NCBI GenBank assembly: GCA_046331465.1
Contig: JAXLQV010000002.1
Span: 620,001 to 684,000 of the forward strand
Direction of reading: 5' to 3'
Source: UBA5066 sp046331465
Lineage (GTDB): Bacteria > Acidobacteriota > Thermoanaerobaculia > UBA5066
DNA length: 64,000 nt
Made by a program: the position numbers and the translations under genes. A model generated the notes under the pieces. It saw only the letters and a list, made by a program, of their open reading frames with translations. It made no database searches and was not told the origin of the DNA. Below, one piece after another: positions 30,474 through 38,330 of the stretch. The stretch's first letter is position 1. Each line of letters starts with the position of its first letter.

Positions 30474-32051
30474 TCAGCGGGGCAGGAGCGTCCGCGGGTC
30501 CTGGGTCGCGGCGTCGATGACGGACGCGTAGGCGCCGACGGCGGCGCCCGGGGTCGGCGAGGAGATCACGAAGACGGCGTCGGCGAGGTTCGTGTAGCCG
30601 AAGTCGTTCCCGACGTTCAGCTGGTCGCGCGAGAGCGGGCCGAGGGTCCGGCTCTGGGTCCCGAGGAGCGTCCCGGTCGTGGAGACGAGCTGGACCGTGA
30701 CGCTCACGGTCGACTCCGTCGCGTTCGCGAGCATCAGGTTCGTCCGGAAGGAGGAATCCTGCCGGACGCCGAGGATCGAGCGGGGGGTCGCCCCGATCAG
30801 CTCGGCCGTCGCGAGCGCCGGGACGCTCTGGCCGTACGTTCCGCCGCCGCCCGAGGTCCACGTCTGGCCGAGGACGGCCATGCTCGCCGACGTCGAGCGG
30901 ACGAGGATCGGGCCGTAGTCGTTCGAGAGGCCGAAGAGGGTCCAGAGCGCGTCGCGCCACGTCTGCGTCTGTCCCGCGGGGATCGTGTAGGAGCGCTCGG
31001 GTCCGCCGCGCCCGTCCCCCGAGTGGCCGAGGAACTTGACCGTCACGCTCGCCGACGACGACCCCGTGTTCCGGACGGAGAGGTCGGTCTGCCAGAACGC
31101 CCCCGCCCCCTGGACGCGTGCGCTCGAGGTGAGGAGCCACGTCCCCGCGACGGCGCCGCCGCCGGACGTGATCGTGAAGGGGAGGTCGACGTACGGGACG
31201 TCGGTGAGCTTGTCGGAGAAGACCTGGACGCGCCAGCTGCCCGGCTTGCCCGAGGCGGAGGTCCCAGCGAGGTCGAGGCGGTCCGCGAGGCAGTAGCCCG
31301 CGTACTGCGTGCTGAGCGGGTCCCACGGGTGGCTCGCGTGGACCTGTCCGCTCGGGTCCCACCAGACGGCCGTGAGCCCCTCGCCGTTCTGGAAGCCCGT
31401 GATGCGGAAATAGAGGTAGACCGCGGGGTCCGTCGAGAGGAACGACGTCGCCGACGAGGGAATCGCCGAGCAGGGGTCGGAGGCGACCGATTTCGTCGTC
31501 ATGGCGTAGGTCACCGTGGGGAGTCCGCCGCCGCCGCCGGAGACGGTGAAATAGAGGGTCAGGTACGGGACGTCGGTGATCTGGCTCGAGAAGACCTGGA
31601 CCGTCCACTGTCCGGTCCGCGAGGCCGCGGCCGTCCCCGCAACGTCGAGCCGCGAGGAGAGGCAATAGGTACTTCCCGCGGTTCCGAGCGGGTCCCACGG
31701 GCTGCTCTTGTAGACGGCGCCGTACGGATCCCACCAGACCGCGGTGAGCTGCTCGCCCGTCGCGTATCCCGAGATCCGGAAGTAGAGGTAGACGGAGGCG
31801 TCCGTCGAGGAGAACGCCGAGACGGCTGACGGAACCGCCGAGCAGAGGGGCGATGGGACCGTCCGCGCCGTCATCGCGCTGGAGATCGTTCCCCAGCTGA
31901 GGCCGCTCGTGCTCATGCCCTTCAGCGAGGCGCTCGACTCCGCACGCGGGAGAGGGGCCGCGGTGCTGTCCATGGTCTGTGCGGTGGCCGCTCCGGCCGC
32001 GCCGACGAGGCCGAGCAGGCAAAGGACCCCGGCGAGCGAGAAGGTCTTCAT
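30474..32051 (-). CDS. Secreted protein with two WWDP modules and Ig-like C-terminus
   Basis: 525 residues from ATG 32051 with CAGGAGGAGA upstream. A signal peptide ends near AATAQ (about 24). Two tandem modules of about 110 residues (60-170 and 184-295) share the pattern C-S-A-x-P, VYLYFRI, GExLTAVWWDPxGxV, SxPWDPL, YCLxxRLDxAGT, WxVQVFS and TDVPYxxLxFT; each has a paired Cys. The rest (about 300-525) is made of short Ig-like beta units (FRTNLMLANATESTVSVTV) also seen in the protein at 54250. It is exported and probably extracellular. I do not recognise a family function. Confidence 0.75.
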   Translation of the reverse strand: MKTFSLAGVLCLLGLVGAAGAATAQTMDSTAAPLPRAESSASLKGMSTSGLSWGTISSAMTARTVPSPLCSAVPSAVSAFSSTDASVYLYFRISGYATGEQLTAVWWDPYGAVYKSSPWDPLGTAGSTYCLSSRLDVAGTAAASRTGQWTVQVFSSQITDVPYLTLYFTVSGGGGGLPTVTYAMTTKSVASDPCSAIPSSATSFLSTDPAVYLYFRITGFQNGEGLTAVWWDPSGQVHASHPWDPLSTQYAGYCLADRLDLAGTSASGKPGSWRVQVFSDKLTDVPYVDLPFTITSGGGAVAGTWLLTSSARVQGAGAFWQTDLSVRNTGSSSASVTVKFLGHSGDGRGGPERSYTIPAGQTQTWRDALWTLFGLSNDYGPILVRSTSASMAVLGQTWTSGGGGTYGQSVPALATAELIGATPRSILGVRQDSSFRTNLMLANATESTVSVTVQLVSTTGTLLGTQSRTLGPLSRDQLNVGNDFGYTNLADAVFVISSPTPGAAVGAYASVIDAATQDPRTLLPR

Positions 32052-32173
32052 CGTCTCCTCCTGTGTGGACCCGGAACGGCGCCGGTGCCCCGATGGGCGC
32101 GGACCAGCCGGCCCCGCCTCGCGTCACTCCTCCGGACGGCCATTCTATGCCGCGCCGCAGCGGCGCCCCTCTC

Positions 32174-32179
32174 TACAAT
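32174..32179 (+). promoter_or_regulatory. -10 box (TACAAT) for the aspartase gene
   Basis: TACAAT lies 38 bases before the GTG start at 32218, with AGGAGGTG at 32206-32213 between, a normal leader layout. The divergent secreted-protein gene starts at 32051, so the box sits in the intergenic gap. Confidence 0.5.
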
Positions 32180-32217
32180 CCGGCCCAGCCGCGCGACGCG
32201 GCGGCAGGAGGTGTCTC

Positions 32218-34095
32218 GTGGACGAGGTGCGGGCGGCTCTCGGGGCGACGGAAATCTTCTCGGGCCTGCCGGAGGGGGTCCTCGACCTCCTCGCGGACGC
32301 CGCAGTCCGGCGGGACGTTCCCGCCGAGACGATGCTCTGGACCCAGGGGGCGCCGCGCCGCGCGCTCTTCGTGATCCTCGACGGGAGCGTCGAGATCTCG
32401 CGGGAGAGGGACGGGACGGTCGAGCCGCTCTCCGTCGAGGGGCGCGGCGAGGCGGTCGGGGTCGGGGCGCTCCTGCACACGTCGGAGCACACGACGTCGG
32501 CCCGGGCGCTGACGGAGCTCTCCGTCGTGGAGCTGCCGCGCGCCGAGGTGCGCGCCCGGCTGATGGGCGACGCGCTCGCCGCGATGGACGTCCTCTCGCG
32601 CGTCGCCGTCGTCATGAACCGGCACCTCCAGTACCAGAGCTCGCGCGACGTCGGCGCGGAGAAGGGGTACGGCTCCGGCGCGACCCGGCGCGAGCACGAC
32701 CTCCTCGGCGACCGCGACGTCCCGGCCGACGCCCTCTTCGGCGTCCAGACGCTCCGGGCCGTCGAGAACTTCCCGATCACCGGGATCCCGGTCTCCCACT
32801 TCCCGACGCTCGTCCGCGCGCTCGCGATGGTGAAGCTCGCGGCCGCGCGCGCGAACGAGCGGCTCGGTCTCCTCCCTCCGCCGCTTGCGGCCGCGATCGC
32901 GCAGGCGGCGCAGGAGGTGATCGACGGGCATCACCACGGGCACTTCGTCGTCGACATGGTCCAGGGGGGCGCCGGCACGTCGACGAACATGAACGCGAAC
33001 GAGGTGATCGCGAATCGCGCCCTCGAGCTCCTCGGCCGCGCACGGGGCGACTACGCCGCCTGCCACCCGAACAACCACGTGAACCTCGCGCAGTCGACGA
33101 ACGACGTCTACCCGACGGCGCTCCGGATCGCGACGATACTCGCGACGCGCGGCCTCGTCGCGTCGCTCGAGAAGCTGAAGGAAGCGCTCGACGCGAAGGG
33201 GGCGGAGTTCCACGACGTCCTGAAGATGGGGCGGACGCAGCTGCAGGACGCCGTCCCGATGACGCTCGGCCAGGAGTTCGGCGCCTTCGCCGTGACGACC
33301 GGGGAGGACGTGGCGCGCCTCAACGAGACGGTGCGCCTCTTCCTCGAGGTGAACATGGGGGGGACGGCGATCGGGACCGGAATCAACGCCGACCCGCGCT
33401 ACCCTGCGCTCGTCGTCGAGGAGCTCCGGCACGTCACCGGCCTCGACGTCGTCCTCGCCGAGAACCTCGTCGAGGCGACGCCCGACACCGGCGCCTTCGT
33501 GATGTTCTCGGGCGTCCTCAAGCGCGTCGCCGTGAAGCTCTCGAAGATGTGCAACGACCTGAGGCTCCTCTCCTCGGGGCCGCGCTGCGGCTTCGCCGAG
33601 ATCAACCTCCCGCCGATGCAGCCGGGGTCGAGCATCATGCCGGGGAAGGTGAACCCGGTCATCCCGGAGGTCGTCAACCAGGTCGCGTTCCAGGTCATCG
33701 GGAACGACCTGACGATCACGCTCGCCTCGGAGGCCGGGCAGCTCCAGCTGAACGTCATGGAGCCGATCCTCGCCTTCAACCTCTTCCAGTCCGTCGACAT
33801 GCTCACGGCGGCGATCGAGACGCTCCGGATCCGCTGCATCCGCGGGATCACCGCGAACCGCGATCGCGCCCGCGAGATGGTCGAGCGCTCCATCGGGATC
33901 GTCACCGCCGTCGTCCCGGCGCTCGGCTACGAGCGGGCGAGCGAGGTGGCGAAGGAGGCCCTCGCGACGGGGCGGGCCGTGAGGGACCTGATCCTCGAGA
34001 AGGGGTACCTCTCGGCGGCCCAGCTCGACGACCTCCTCTCGATCGAGGGGATGACGAGGCCGCGCCCGCTGGCGCTCGGCGACAGGACGGTGTGA
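32218..34095 (+). CDS. aspA: Aspartate ammonia-lyase with N-terminal cNMP-binding-like domain
   Basis: 625 residues from GTG 32218, chosen for the AGGAGGTG site 4 bases before. Residues about 1-125 resemble a CRP-type cyclic nucleotide-binding beta roll (ATEIFSGLPEGVLDLLADAAV, ALFVILDGSVEISRE, VGVGALL). The phosphate-binding cassette is degenerate: the Gly-Glu and Arg that hold the cyclic phosphate are replaced (GV and His). Residues about 155-625 are an aspartase/fumarase lyase with REHDLLGDRDVP, GAGTSTNMNANEVIANRA, HPNNHVNLAQSTNDVYPTAL and the signature GSSIMPGKVNPVIPEVVNQ, followed by the VIGNDLTITLASEAGQLQLN region. The IPE after VNP favours aspartase over fumarase. It deaminates aspartate to fumarate; the extra domain may regulate it. 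Confidence 0.9.
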   Translation: MDEVRAALGATEIFSGLPEGVLDLLADAAVRRDVPAETMLWTQGAPRRALFVILDGSVEISRERDGTVEPLSVEGRGEAVGVGALLHTSEHTTSARALTELSVVELPRAEVRARLMGDALAAMDVLSRVAVVMNRHLQYQSSRDVGAEKGYGSGATRREHDLLGDRDVPADALFGVQTLRAVENFPITGIPVSHFPTLVRALAMVKLAAARANERLGLLPPPLAAAIAQAAQEVIDGHHHGHFVVDMVQGGAGTSTNMNANEVIANRALELLGRARGDYAACHPNNHVNLAQSTNDVYPTALRIATILATRGLVASLEKLKEALDAKGAEFHDVLKMGRTQLQDAVPMTLGQEFGAFAVTTGEDVARLNETVRLFLEVNMGGTAIGTGINADPRYPALVVEELRHVTGLDVVLAENLVEATPDTGAFVMFSGVLKRVAVKLSKMCNDLRLLSSGPRCGFAEINLPPMQPGSSIMPGKVNPVIPEVVNQVAFQVIGNDLTITLASEAGQLQLNVMEPILAFNLFQSVDMLTAAIETLRIRCIRGITANRDRAREMVERSIGIVTAVVPALGYERASEVAKEALATGRAVRDLILEKGYLSAAQLDDLLSIEGMTRPRPLALGDRTV

Positions 34096-34156
34096 GCCGC
34101 GACCTTCACGCGGTCTGAACGCGGACGCCTCAGGATCCTCGCTCCGTCGGAGGCGG

Positions 34157-34162
34157 GATAAT
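34157..34162 (+). promoter_or_regulatory. -10 box (GATAAT) for pfkA
   Basis: GATAAT lies 23 bases before the pfkA ATG, with CGGAGGGA between. The transcript leader would be about 15 bases. Confidence 0.45.
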
Positions 34163-34185
34163 CTCGCCTCACCGGAGGGAGCGCC

Positions 34186-35322
34186 ATGACGAAGCTGATC
34201 GGGGTCCTGACGTCGGGCGGCGACACGCCCGGCCTGAACGCCGCCCTCCGGGCCGTCGGAAAGGCGGCCGAGCTGCGCCACGGAATGCAGGTCATCGGCT
34301 TCCGCGACGGCTTCCGGGGGCTGATGGAGAACCGGACGATCTGGCTCGACGACCGGACCCTCTCCGGCATCCTGACGCACGGCGGGACGATCCTCGGGAC
34401 GAGCCGCGACAAGCCGAACGCGATGCCGGTGGCGGGGAGGCTCGTCGACATGACCGACCTCATCGTCGAGAACTACCGGAAGCACCACCTCGACGCCCTC
34501 GTCTGCCTCGGGGGCGGGGGGACGCAGAAGAACGCGTTCCACCTCCAGAAGGCGGGGCTCGACGTCGTCACGCTCCCGAAGACGATCGACAACGACGTCG
34601 CGATGACCGACGTGACGTTCGGCTTCGACACCGCGCTCGGCATCGCCACGGAGGCGGTGGACCGGCTCCACTCCACGGCCCACAGCCACCACCGGATCAT
34701 CGTCGTCGAGGTGATGGGCCACAAGGCGGGCTGGCTCGCGCTCGGGGCGGGCGTCGCGGGCGGAGCGGACGTCATCCTGATCCCCGAGATCCCCTACGAC
34801 GTCGAGTCGGTGGCGGGAGCGATCCTGAAGCGGTTCCGGAGCGAGAAGCGCTTCTCCATCGTCGCCGTCGCGGAAGGCGCCCTGTCCAAGGAGCAGTTCG
34901 AGGCGGCCGGGGCCGCGAAGTCGAAGGAGAAGGCGCCGGCCGGGAAGAAGGGAAAGCCGGGGAAGAAGCAGGCGAAGGAGGGCGGGGACTCGGTCGCCGG
35001 CGAGGGGCACGAGTCGGGCCGCGCGCTCGGCCTCGCCCGGCGGCTCGAGGAGATCACGGGGCTCGAGTCCCGCGTGACGATCCTGGGGCACCTCCAGCGC
35101 GGAGGGACCCCGTCGGCGGCGGACCGCTTCCTCGCGACCCGCCTCGGCACGGCCTGCGCCGACCTCGTCGCGAACCGGAAGTTCGGCGTGATGGTCGCCG
35201 CGCGCGGCGAGGGGACGAAGCCGGTGCCGCTCGAGGACGTCGTCGGAAAGAGGAAGACGGTGCCGCTCGACCACCCGTGGATCGCCGCCGCCCGGGCCCT
35301 CGGCACCTGCCTCGGCGACTAG
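34186..35322 (+). CDS. pfkA: 6-phosphofructokinase (group III type) with Lys-rich insert
   Basis: 378 residues. It phosphorylates fructose-6-phosphate in glycolysis. The N-terminal GVLTSGGDTPGLNAALRAV, the catalytic PKTIDNDVAMTDVTFGFDTA and the C-terminal GHLQRGGTPSAADRFLA are conserved. At the position that decides ATP or pyrophosphate use (GGDGS in E. coli) it reads GGGGTQKNA, so the metal-binding Asp is replaced by Gly. Related GG(N/E/D)GT sequences occur in the group III and mixed-substrate enzymes, so the phosphoryl donor is uncertain. A low-complexity Lys/Ala/Gly insert occupies residues about 240-275. It has its own promoter and is followed by the C-rich repeats at 35345-35419. Confidence 0.9.
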   Translation: MTKLIGVLTSGGDTPGLNAALRAVGKAAELRHGMQVIGFRDGFRGLMENRTIWLDDRTLSGILTHGGTILGTSRDKPNAMPVAGRLVDMTDLIVENYRKHHLDALVCLGGGGTQKNAFHLQKAGLDVVTLPKTIDNDVAMTDVTFGFDTALGIATEAVDRLHSTAHSHHRIIVVEVMGHKAGWLALGAGVAGGADVILIPEIPYDVESVAGAILKRFRSEKRFSIVAVAEGALSKEQFEAAGAAKSKEKAPAGKKGKPGKKQAKEGGDSVAGEGHESGRALGLARRLEEITGLESRVTILGHLQRGGTPSAADRFLATRLGTACADLVANRKFGVMVAARGEGTKPVPLEDVVGKRKTVPLDHPWIAAARALGTCLGD

Positions 35323-35344
35323 CCGGGGCAGGTTGCCGAGGGTT

Positions 35345-35419
35345 CCCCACCCCTCGCCCCCCACCCACCTCCCTTCGAAGTGCGCGCGCGCCCCACCCCT
35401 CTCCCCCCGCCCGCCACCC
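35345..35419. repeat. Two near-identical 29-bp C-rich repeats (possible G-quadruplex on minus)
   Basis: 35345-35373 and 35391-35419 match at 25 of 29 positions. Both carry four or more runs of three to six C's, so the minus strand has closely spaced G runs able to form G-quadruplexes. They lie between pfkA (plus) and the end of hsp20 (minus). The 10-bp arms TTCCCCACCC (35343-35352) and GGGTGGGGAA (35463-35472) form an inverted repeat around them. Confidence 0.7.
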
Positions 35420-35495
35420 GTGGATGCGCGCGCCTTCGGCGCGGTCTCCTTGCTCGGGAGACGGGTGGGGAATGCCCGCCTGAGACGAAGAAAAG

Positions 35496-35517
35496 CGGCG
35501 GGCCTTTCGGCCCGCCG
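35496..35517 (-). terminator. Rho-independent terminator of hsp20
   Basis: A 9-bp GC stem (35496-35504 with 35509-35517) with a 4-base loop lies about 40 bases after the hsp20 stop. On the minus strand it is followed by CTTTTCTTC, an acceptable U-rich tail. Confidence 0.78.
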
Positions 35518-35557
35518 ATGCAGCGAGGAGTGAGGGGATTCGCCCCGGAGGGGTGAA

Positions 35558-36037
35558 TTACTTCTTCGACGCGGAGATCTGCTTCGCGGCGCCGATGCCG
35601 ATCGGGATCGACTTCGGCTTGGCCTCTTCGCGCTTCTGGAGCTCGACCGTCAGGATGCCGTCGACGAGGCTCGCGTTGATCTTCTCCGGGTCGACGTTGA
35701 CCGGGAGGGAGAAGGACCTGACGAAGCGGCCGTAGGCGCGCTCGACGCGGTGGTAGGCCTTCTTCTCGGTCTCCTTCTCGAACTTCCGCTCGCCCTCGAG
35801 CGTCAGGACGCCGTTTTCGGCGCGGAGCCGGAGGTCGTCGTGCGAGAAGCCGGGGAGCTCGACCTGGAAGACGAGCTGGTCGGGGGTCTCGCTGATGTCG
35901 ACCGGTGGGGCCCAGGCGGCCAGGCTCGGCGCCTCGTCCCCGGTGCGGCCGGCGGGGAAGACGTCTCCGAAGAGGCGGTTCATCTGGTTCCGGAAGGACT
36001 CGAGCTCGCGGAAGGGGTCGTTCCAACGGGTGATCAT
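35558..36037 (-). CDS. hsp20: Small heat shock protein, Hsp20/alpha-crystallin family
   Basis: 159 residues from ATG 36037 with AAGGGAGGT upstream. It is an ATP-independent holdase that keeps unfolding proteins soluble. The alpha-crystallin domain spans about 45-140: PPVDISETPDQLVFQVELPGF, LRLRAENGVLTLEGERKF, and the GRFVRSFSLPVNVDPEKINASLVDGILTVELQK block. A C-terminal IPI motif (SIPIGIG) is present for oligomer assembly. The promoter at 36111-36139 is the best in the window, consistent with strong induction. No CIRCE or HAIR-type operator is visible. Confidence 0.95.
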   Translation of the reverse strand: MITRWNDPFRELESFRNQMNRLFGDVFPAGRTGDEAPSLAAWAPPVDISETPDQLVFQVELPGFSHDDLRLRAENGVLTLEGERKFEKETEKKAYHRVERAYGRFVRSFSLPVNVDPEKINASLVDGILTVELQKREEAKPKSIPIGIGAAKQISASKK

Positions 36038-36085
36038 GGTTTACCTCCCTTGAAGATCTTTCTGGTCCATTGGCTCCTTTTTCTT

Positions 36086-36108
36086 CATCGGAGGCCTCAG
36101 GTCCGATG
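36086..36108 (-). promoter_or_regulatory. Hairpin at the 5' end of the hsp20 message
   Basis: A 7-bp inverted repeat (36086-36092 with 36102-36108) with a 9-base loop sits exactly where the hsp20 transcript should begin (near 36104). It may stabilise the mRNA or be an operator; it is too far from the ribosome-binding site to be a simple RNA thermometer. Confidence 0.4.
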
Positions 36109-36110
36109 TC

Positions 36111-36139
36111 AATATAGGATCTGCTTATACAGTTGTCAA
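36111..36139 (-). promoter_or_regulatory. Housekeeping-type promoter of hsp20
   Basis: On the minus strand the -35 TTGACA (36139-36134) and -10 TATATT (36116-36111) are separated by exactly 17 bases in a visibly AT-rich stretch. The leader is about 66 bases. It is the strongest promoter match in the window. Confidence 0.88.
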
Positions 36140-36219
36140 GTATTCTTCGAAAGGTCAGATGACATCCGCGCCGGGGCGCGATCCAGGGGATCTGCGTTCT
36201 CCCGGAGTTCTGCCTAACT

Positions 36220-37293
36220 CTATGAAGAGTAAGGTCTTGCCCGCTCGTACGGACGGGGCCCCGGAAGCGGGGTGCCGAGCTGGGTCGAAGCGCGGAGAGC
36301 CCACTCGGGGGTCCGGAGCATCTCCCGGCCGAGGAGGACGAGGTCGGCCTTGCCCGTTTCGACGATCTCCTCGGCCTGCCGGGCCGTCGTGATGAGGCCG
36401 ACGGCGGCGGTCAGGATCGAGGCCTCCTCGCGGATCTTCGCGGCGAAGGGGACCTGGTAGCCCGGCTCGACGGGGACTCGGGCGCGCGGGTGCAACCCGC
36501 CCGAGGAACAGTCGACGAGGTCCACCCCGAGGCGGCGGGCCTCCCGCACGAAGGCGACCGCCTCGTCGGGAACGAAGCCTCCCTCGACCCAGTCGGTCGC
36601 CGAGATCCGGATGAGAAGCGGCAGGTCGGAAGGCCACGCCGCGCGGACCGCCGCGACGACGCGGAGCGGGAAGCGCATCCGGTTCTCGAGCGAACCGCCG
36701 AACGCGTCCGCCCGCGCGTTCGCGACGGGAGAGAGGAACTCGTGGAGGAGGTAGCCGTGCGCCCCGTGGATCTCCGCCACCCGGAAGCCGGCCGTCGCCG
36801 CGCGGCGGGCGGCCGAGGCGAAGGCGTCGACGATCCGGTCCATTTCCGCCTCGTCGAGCGCCACCGGCACCTGCCAGCCGTCGTCGAAGGGGAGCGCGCT
36901 CGGCCCGAAGATCGGTGACCAGCCTCCGTCGGCCGGCGTGGCGACCCCGCCTCCGTCCCACGGGCGCCTCGTCGAGGCCTTCCGCCCGGCGTGGGAGAGC
37001 TGGATCGCGGGGACCGAGCCCTGCGCCGAGAGGAACGAGGCGATCCGCGCGAGCGGCGCGATCTGCTCGTCCTGCCAGAGGCCGAGGTCCTGTGGGCTGA
37101 TCCGCCCTTCGGGCGAGACGGCGGTCGCTTCGGTCATGACGAGCCCGGCGCCCCCGATCGCGCGGGCGCCGAGGTGGACGAGGTGCCAGTCGTTCGCGAA
37201 GCCGTCCTCGGCGGAGTACTGGCACATCGGGGCGACGCCGACGCGGTTCGGGAGGGTCACGGAGCGGAGCGGGAGGGGCGTGAAGAGCGCCAT
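36220..37293 (-). CDS. NADH:flavin oxidoreductase, old yellow enzyme (YqjM-like)
   Basis: 357 residues from ATG 37293. An FMN-binding TIM barrel that reduces activated C=C bonds with NAD(P)H. YqjM-class features are present: LPNRVGVAPMCQYSAEDGFAN with the flavin-modulating Cys, QLSHAGRKAS, the FRVAEIHGAHGYLLHEFLSP active-site helix with the substrate His pair, and the C-terminal GLITTARQAEEI/ADLVLLGREMLR FMN-phosphate site. The ATG is chosen over codons further upstream because the family begins here (LFTPLPLRSVTLPNRV). A TATCCT box lies 6 bases before it, so it may be leaderless. Confidence 0.92.
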   Translation of the reverse strand: MALFTPLPLRSVTLPNRVGVAPMCQYSAEDGFANDWHLVHLGARAIGGAGLVMTEATAVSPEGRISPQDLGLWQDEQIAPLARIASFLSAQGSVPAIQLSHAGRKASTRRPWDGGGVATPADGGWSPIFGPSALPFDDGWQVPVALDEAEMDRIVDAFASAARRAATAGFRVAEIHGAHGYLLHEFLSPVANARADAFGGSLENRMRFPLRVVAAVRAAWPSDLPLLIRISATDWVEGGFVPDEAVAFVREARRLGVDLVDCSSGGLHPRARVPVEPGYQVPFAAKIREEASILTAAVGLITTARQAEEIVETGKADLVLLGREMLRTPEWALRASTQLGTPLPGPRPYERARPYSS

Positions 37294-37299
37294 CGCGAG

Positions 37300-37305
37300 A
37301 GGATA
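37300..37305 (-). promoter_or_regulatory. -10 box (TATCCT) 6 bases before the OYE start
   Basis: On the minus strand TATCCT (37305-37300) is followed by 6 bases and then the ATG at 37293. Transcription would begin on the start codon. Confidence 0.45.
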
Positions 37306-37377
37306 CGGGAACGGAGGCCGCGGGCCTCCTCCCGGCCGGTGGAACACTCCCGGCGGGGCCACGTATCAGGGGGTGAG

Positions 37378-37572
37378 ATGGTGAAGCTCCTCCTGTGGCT
37401 CCTCCTCCTCGTCGTCTGCTGGCCGCTCGCGCTTCTGGCGCTCGTGGCGTACCCGTTCCTCTGGCTCCTCTCGATCCCGTTCAAGGTCGTCGGCGCCGTG
37501 CTGGAGGGGCTCGTCGCGTTCGTCCGCGCCCTCTTCTTCCTGCCGGCCCGGCTCCTCGGCGGGCGCGCCTGA
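37378..37572 (+). CDS. Small hydrophobic membrane protein, unknown function
   Basis: 64 residues from ATG 37378 with GGGGGTGAG upstream. It is almost entirely hydrophobic: two membrane helices (about 3-21 and 22-38, VKLLLWLLLLVVCWPLALL and on) and an amphipathic tail with basic residues at the end. No family is recognised. It lies between the divergent old yellow enzyme and pepE. Confidence 0.6.
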   Translation: MVKLLLWLLLLVVCWPLALLALVAYPFLWLLSIPFKVVGAVLEGLVAFVRALFFLPARLLGGRA

Positions 37573-37599
37573 GCCCGGGCGCACGGGCGCCCGGCACGG

Positions 37600-37605
37600 T
37601 AACCT
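37600..37605 (+). promoter_or_regulatory. -10-like box (TAACCT) 7 bases before pepE
   Basis: TAACCT matches only the minimal TAnnnT pattern and ends 7 bases before the pepE ATG. It is listed because the spacing repeats at other genes in the window. Confidence 0.3.
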
Positions 37606-37612
37606 CGGCGGC

Positions 37613-38326
37613 ATGACCGACCCGCGCCACAGGCTCCTCCTCGTCAGCAGCTCCACGATCCACGGGCACGGCTACCTCGACCACGTCGCGGACGCCCTCG
37701 CCGCGTTCCTTTCCCCCGTGAAGACCGTGACGTTCGTCCCGTACGCGCTCGCCGACCGCGACGGCTACGCGGCGAAGGTGAGGGAGCGTTTCGCCCTCCT
37801 CGGGAAGGAGGTCCTGAGCGTCCACCAGGCGCCCGACCCGCGCGCCGCCGTGCGGGGCGCCGAGGCCGTCTTCGTCGGGGGCGGGAACACGTTCCGCCTC
37901 CTGAAGTGGCTCCAGGACGAGGGGCTCCTCGGGCCGATCCGCGACCGCGCGGCCGAGGGAATGCCGTACGTCGGCTCGAGCGCCGGGACGAACGTCGCCG
38001 CCCCCTCGATCCGGACGACGAACGACATGCCGATCGTCCCGACGGCGAACTTCCTCGCCCTCGGCCTCGTGCCGTACCAGATCAACCCGCACTACCTCGA
38101 CCCGGACCCGGCCTCCACGCACAAGGGCGAGACGCGCGAGGAGCGGCTCCTCCAGTACCTCGAGGAGAGCCCGGTGCCCGTCGTCGGAATCCGGGAGTCG
38201 GCGTGGATCCGCGTCGCGGACGGCGTCTCGAGGCTGGAGGGCGAGCGGGGAGCCCGCGTCTTCAAGCGGGGCTCGGCCCCGTTCGAGATCGCTGCGGGAG
38301 CCGAGCTGGAAACGATCCTCCGCTGA
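37613..38326 (+). CDS. pepE: Peptidase E (alpha-aspartyl dipeptidase)
   Basis: 237 residues. PepE is a serine peptidase of family S51 that cleaves Asp-X dipeptides. The nucleophile elbow is GSSAGTNVAAPSI with the catalytic Ser, preceded by the GGGNTFRLLKWLQ loop, and the NPHYLDPDPASTHKGETREERL segment carries the catalytic His. The N-terminal LLLVSSSTIHGHGYLDH is typical. The length equals that of the E. coli enzyme. It ends 4 bases before the convergent trxC. Confidence 0.93.
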   Translation: MTDPRHRLLLVSSSTIHGHGYLDHVADALAAFLSPVKTVTFVPYALADRDGYAAKVRERFALLGKEVLSVHQAPDPRAAVRGAEAVFVGGGNTFRLLKWLQDEGLLGPIRDRAAEGMPYVGSSAGTNVAAPSIRTTNDMPIVPTANFLALGLVPYQINPHYLDPDPASTHKGETREERLLQYLEESPVPVVGIRESAWIRVADGVSRLEGERGARVFKRGSAPFEIAAGAELETILR

Positions 38327-38330
38327 GGGC

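Noticed and set aside
29556..32051. A plasmid-type parABS partition locus
   Set aside because: There is no ParB-like gene and no inverted repeats resembling parS near parA. Flanking genes are chromosomal.
35341..35480. A CRISPR array in the C-rich repeats
   Set aside because: There are only two copies, low complexity, no regular spacers and no cas genes.
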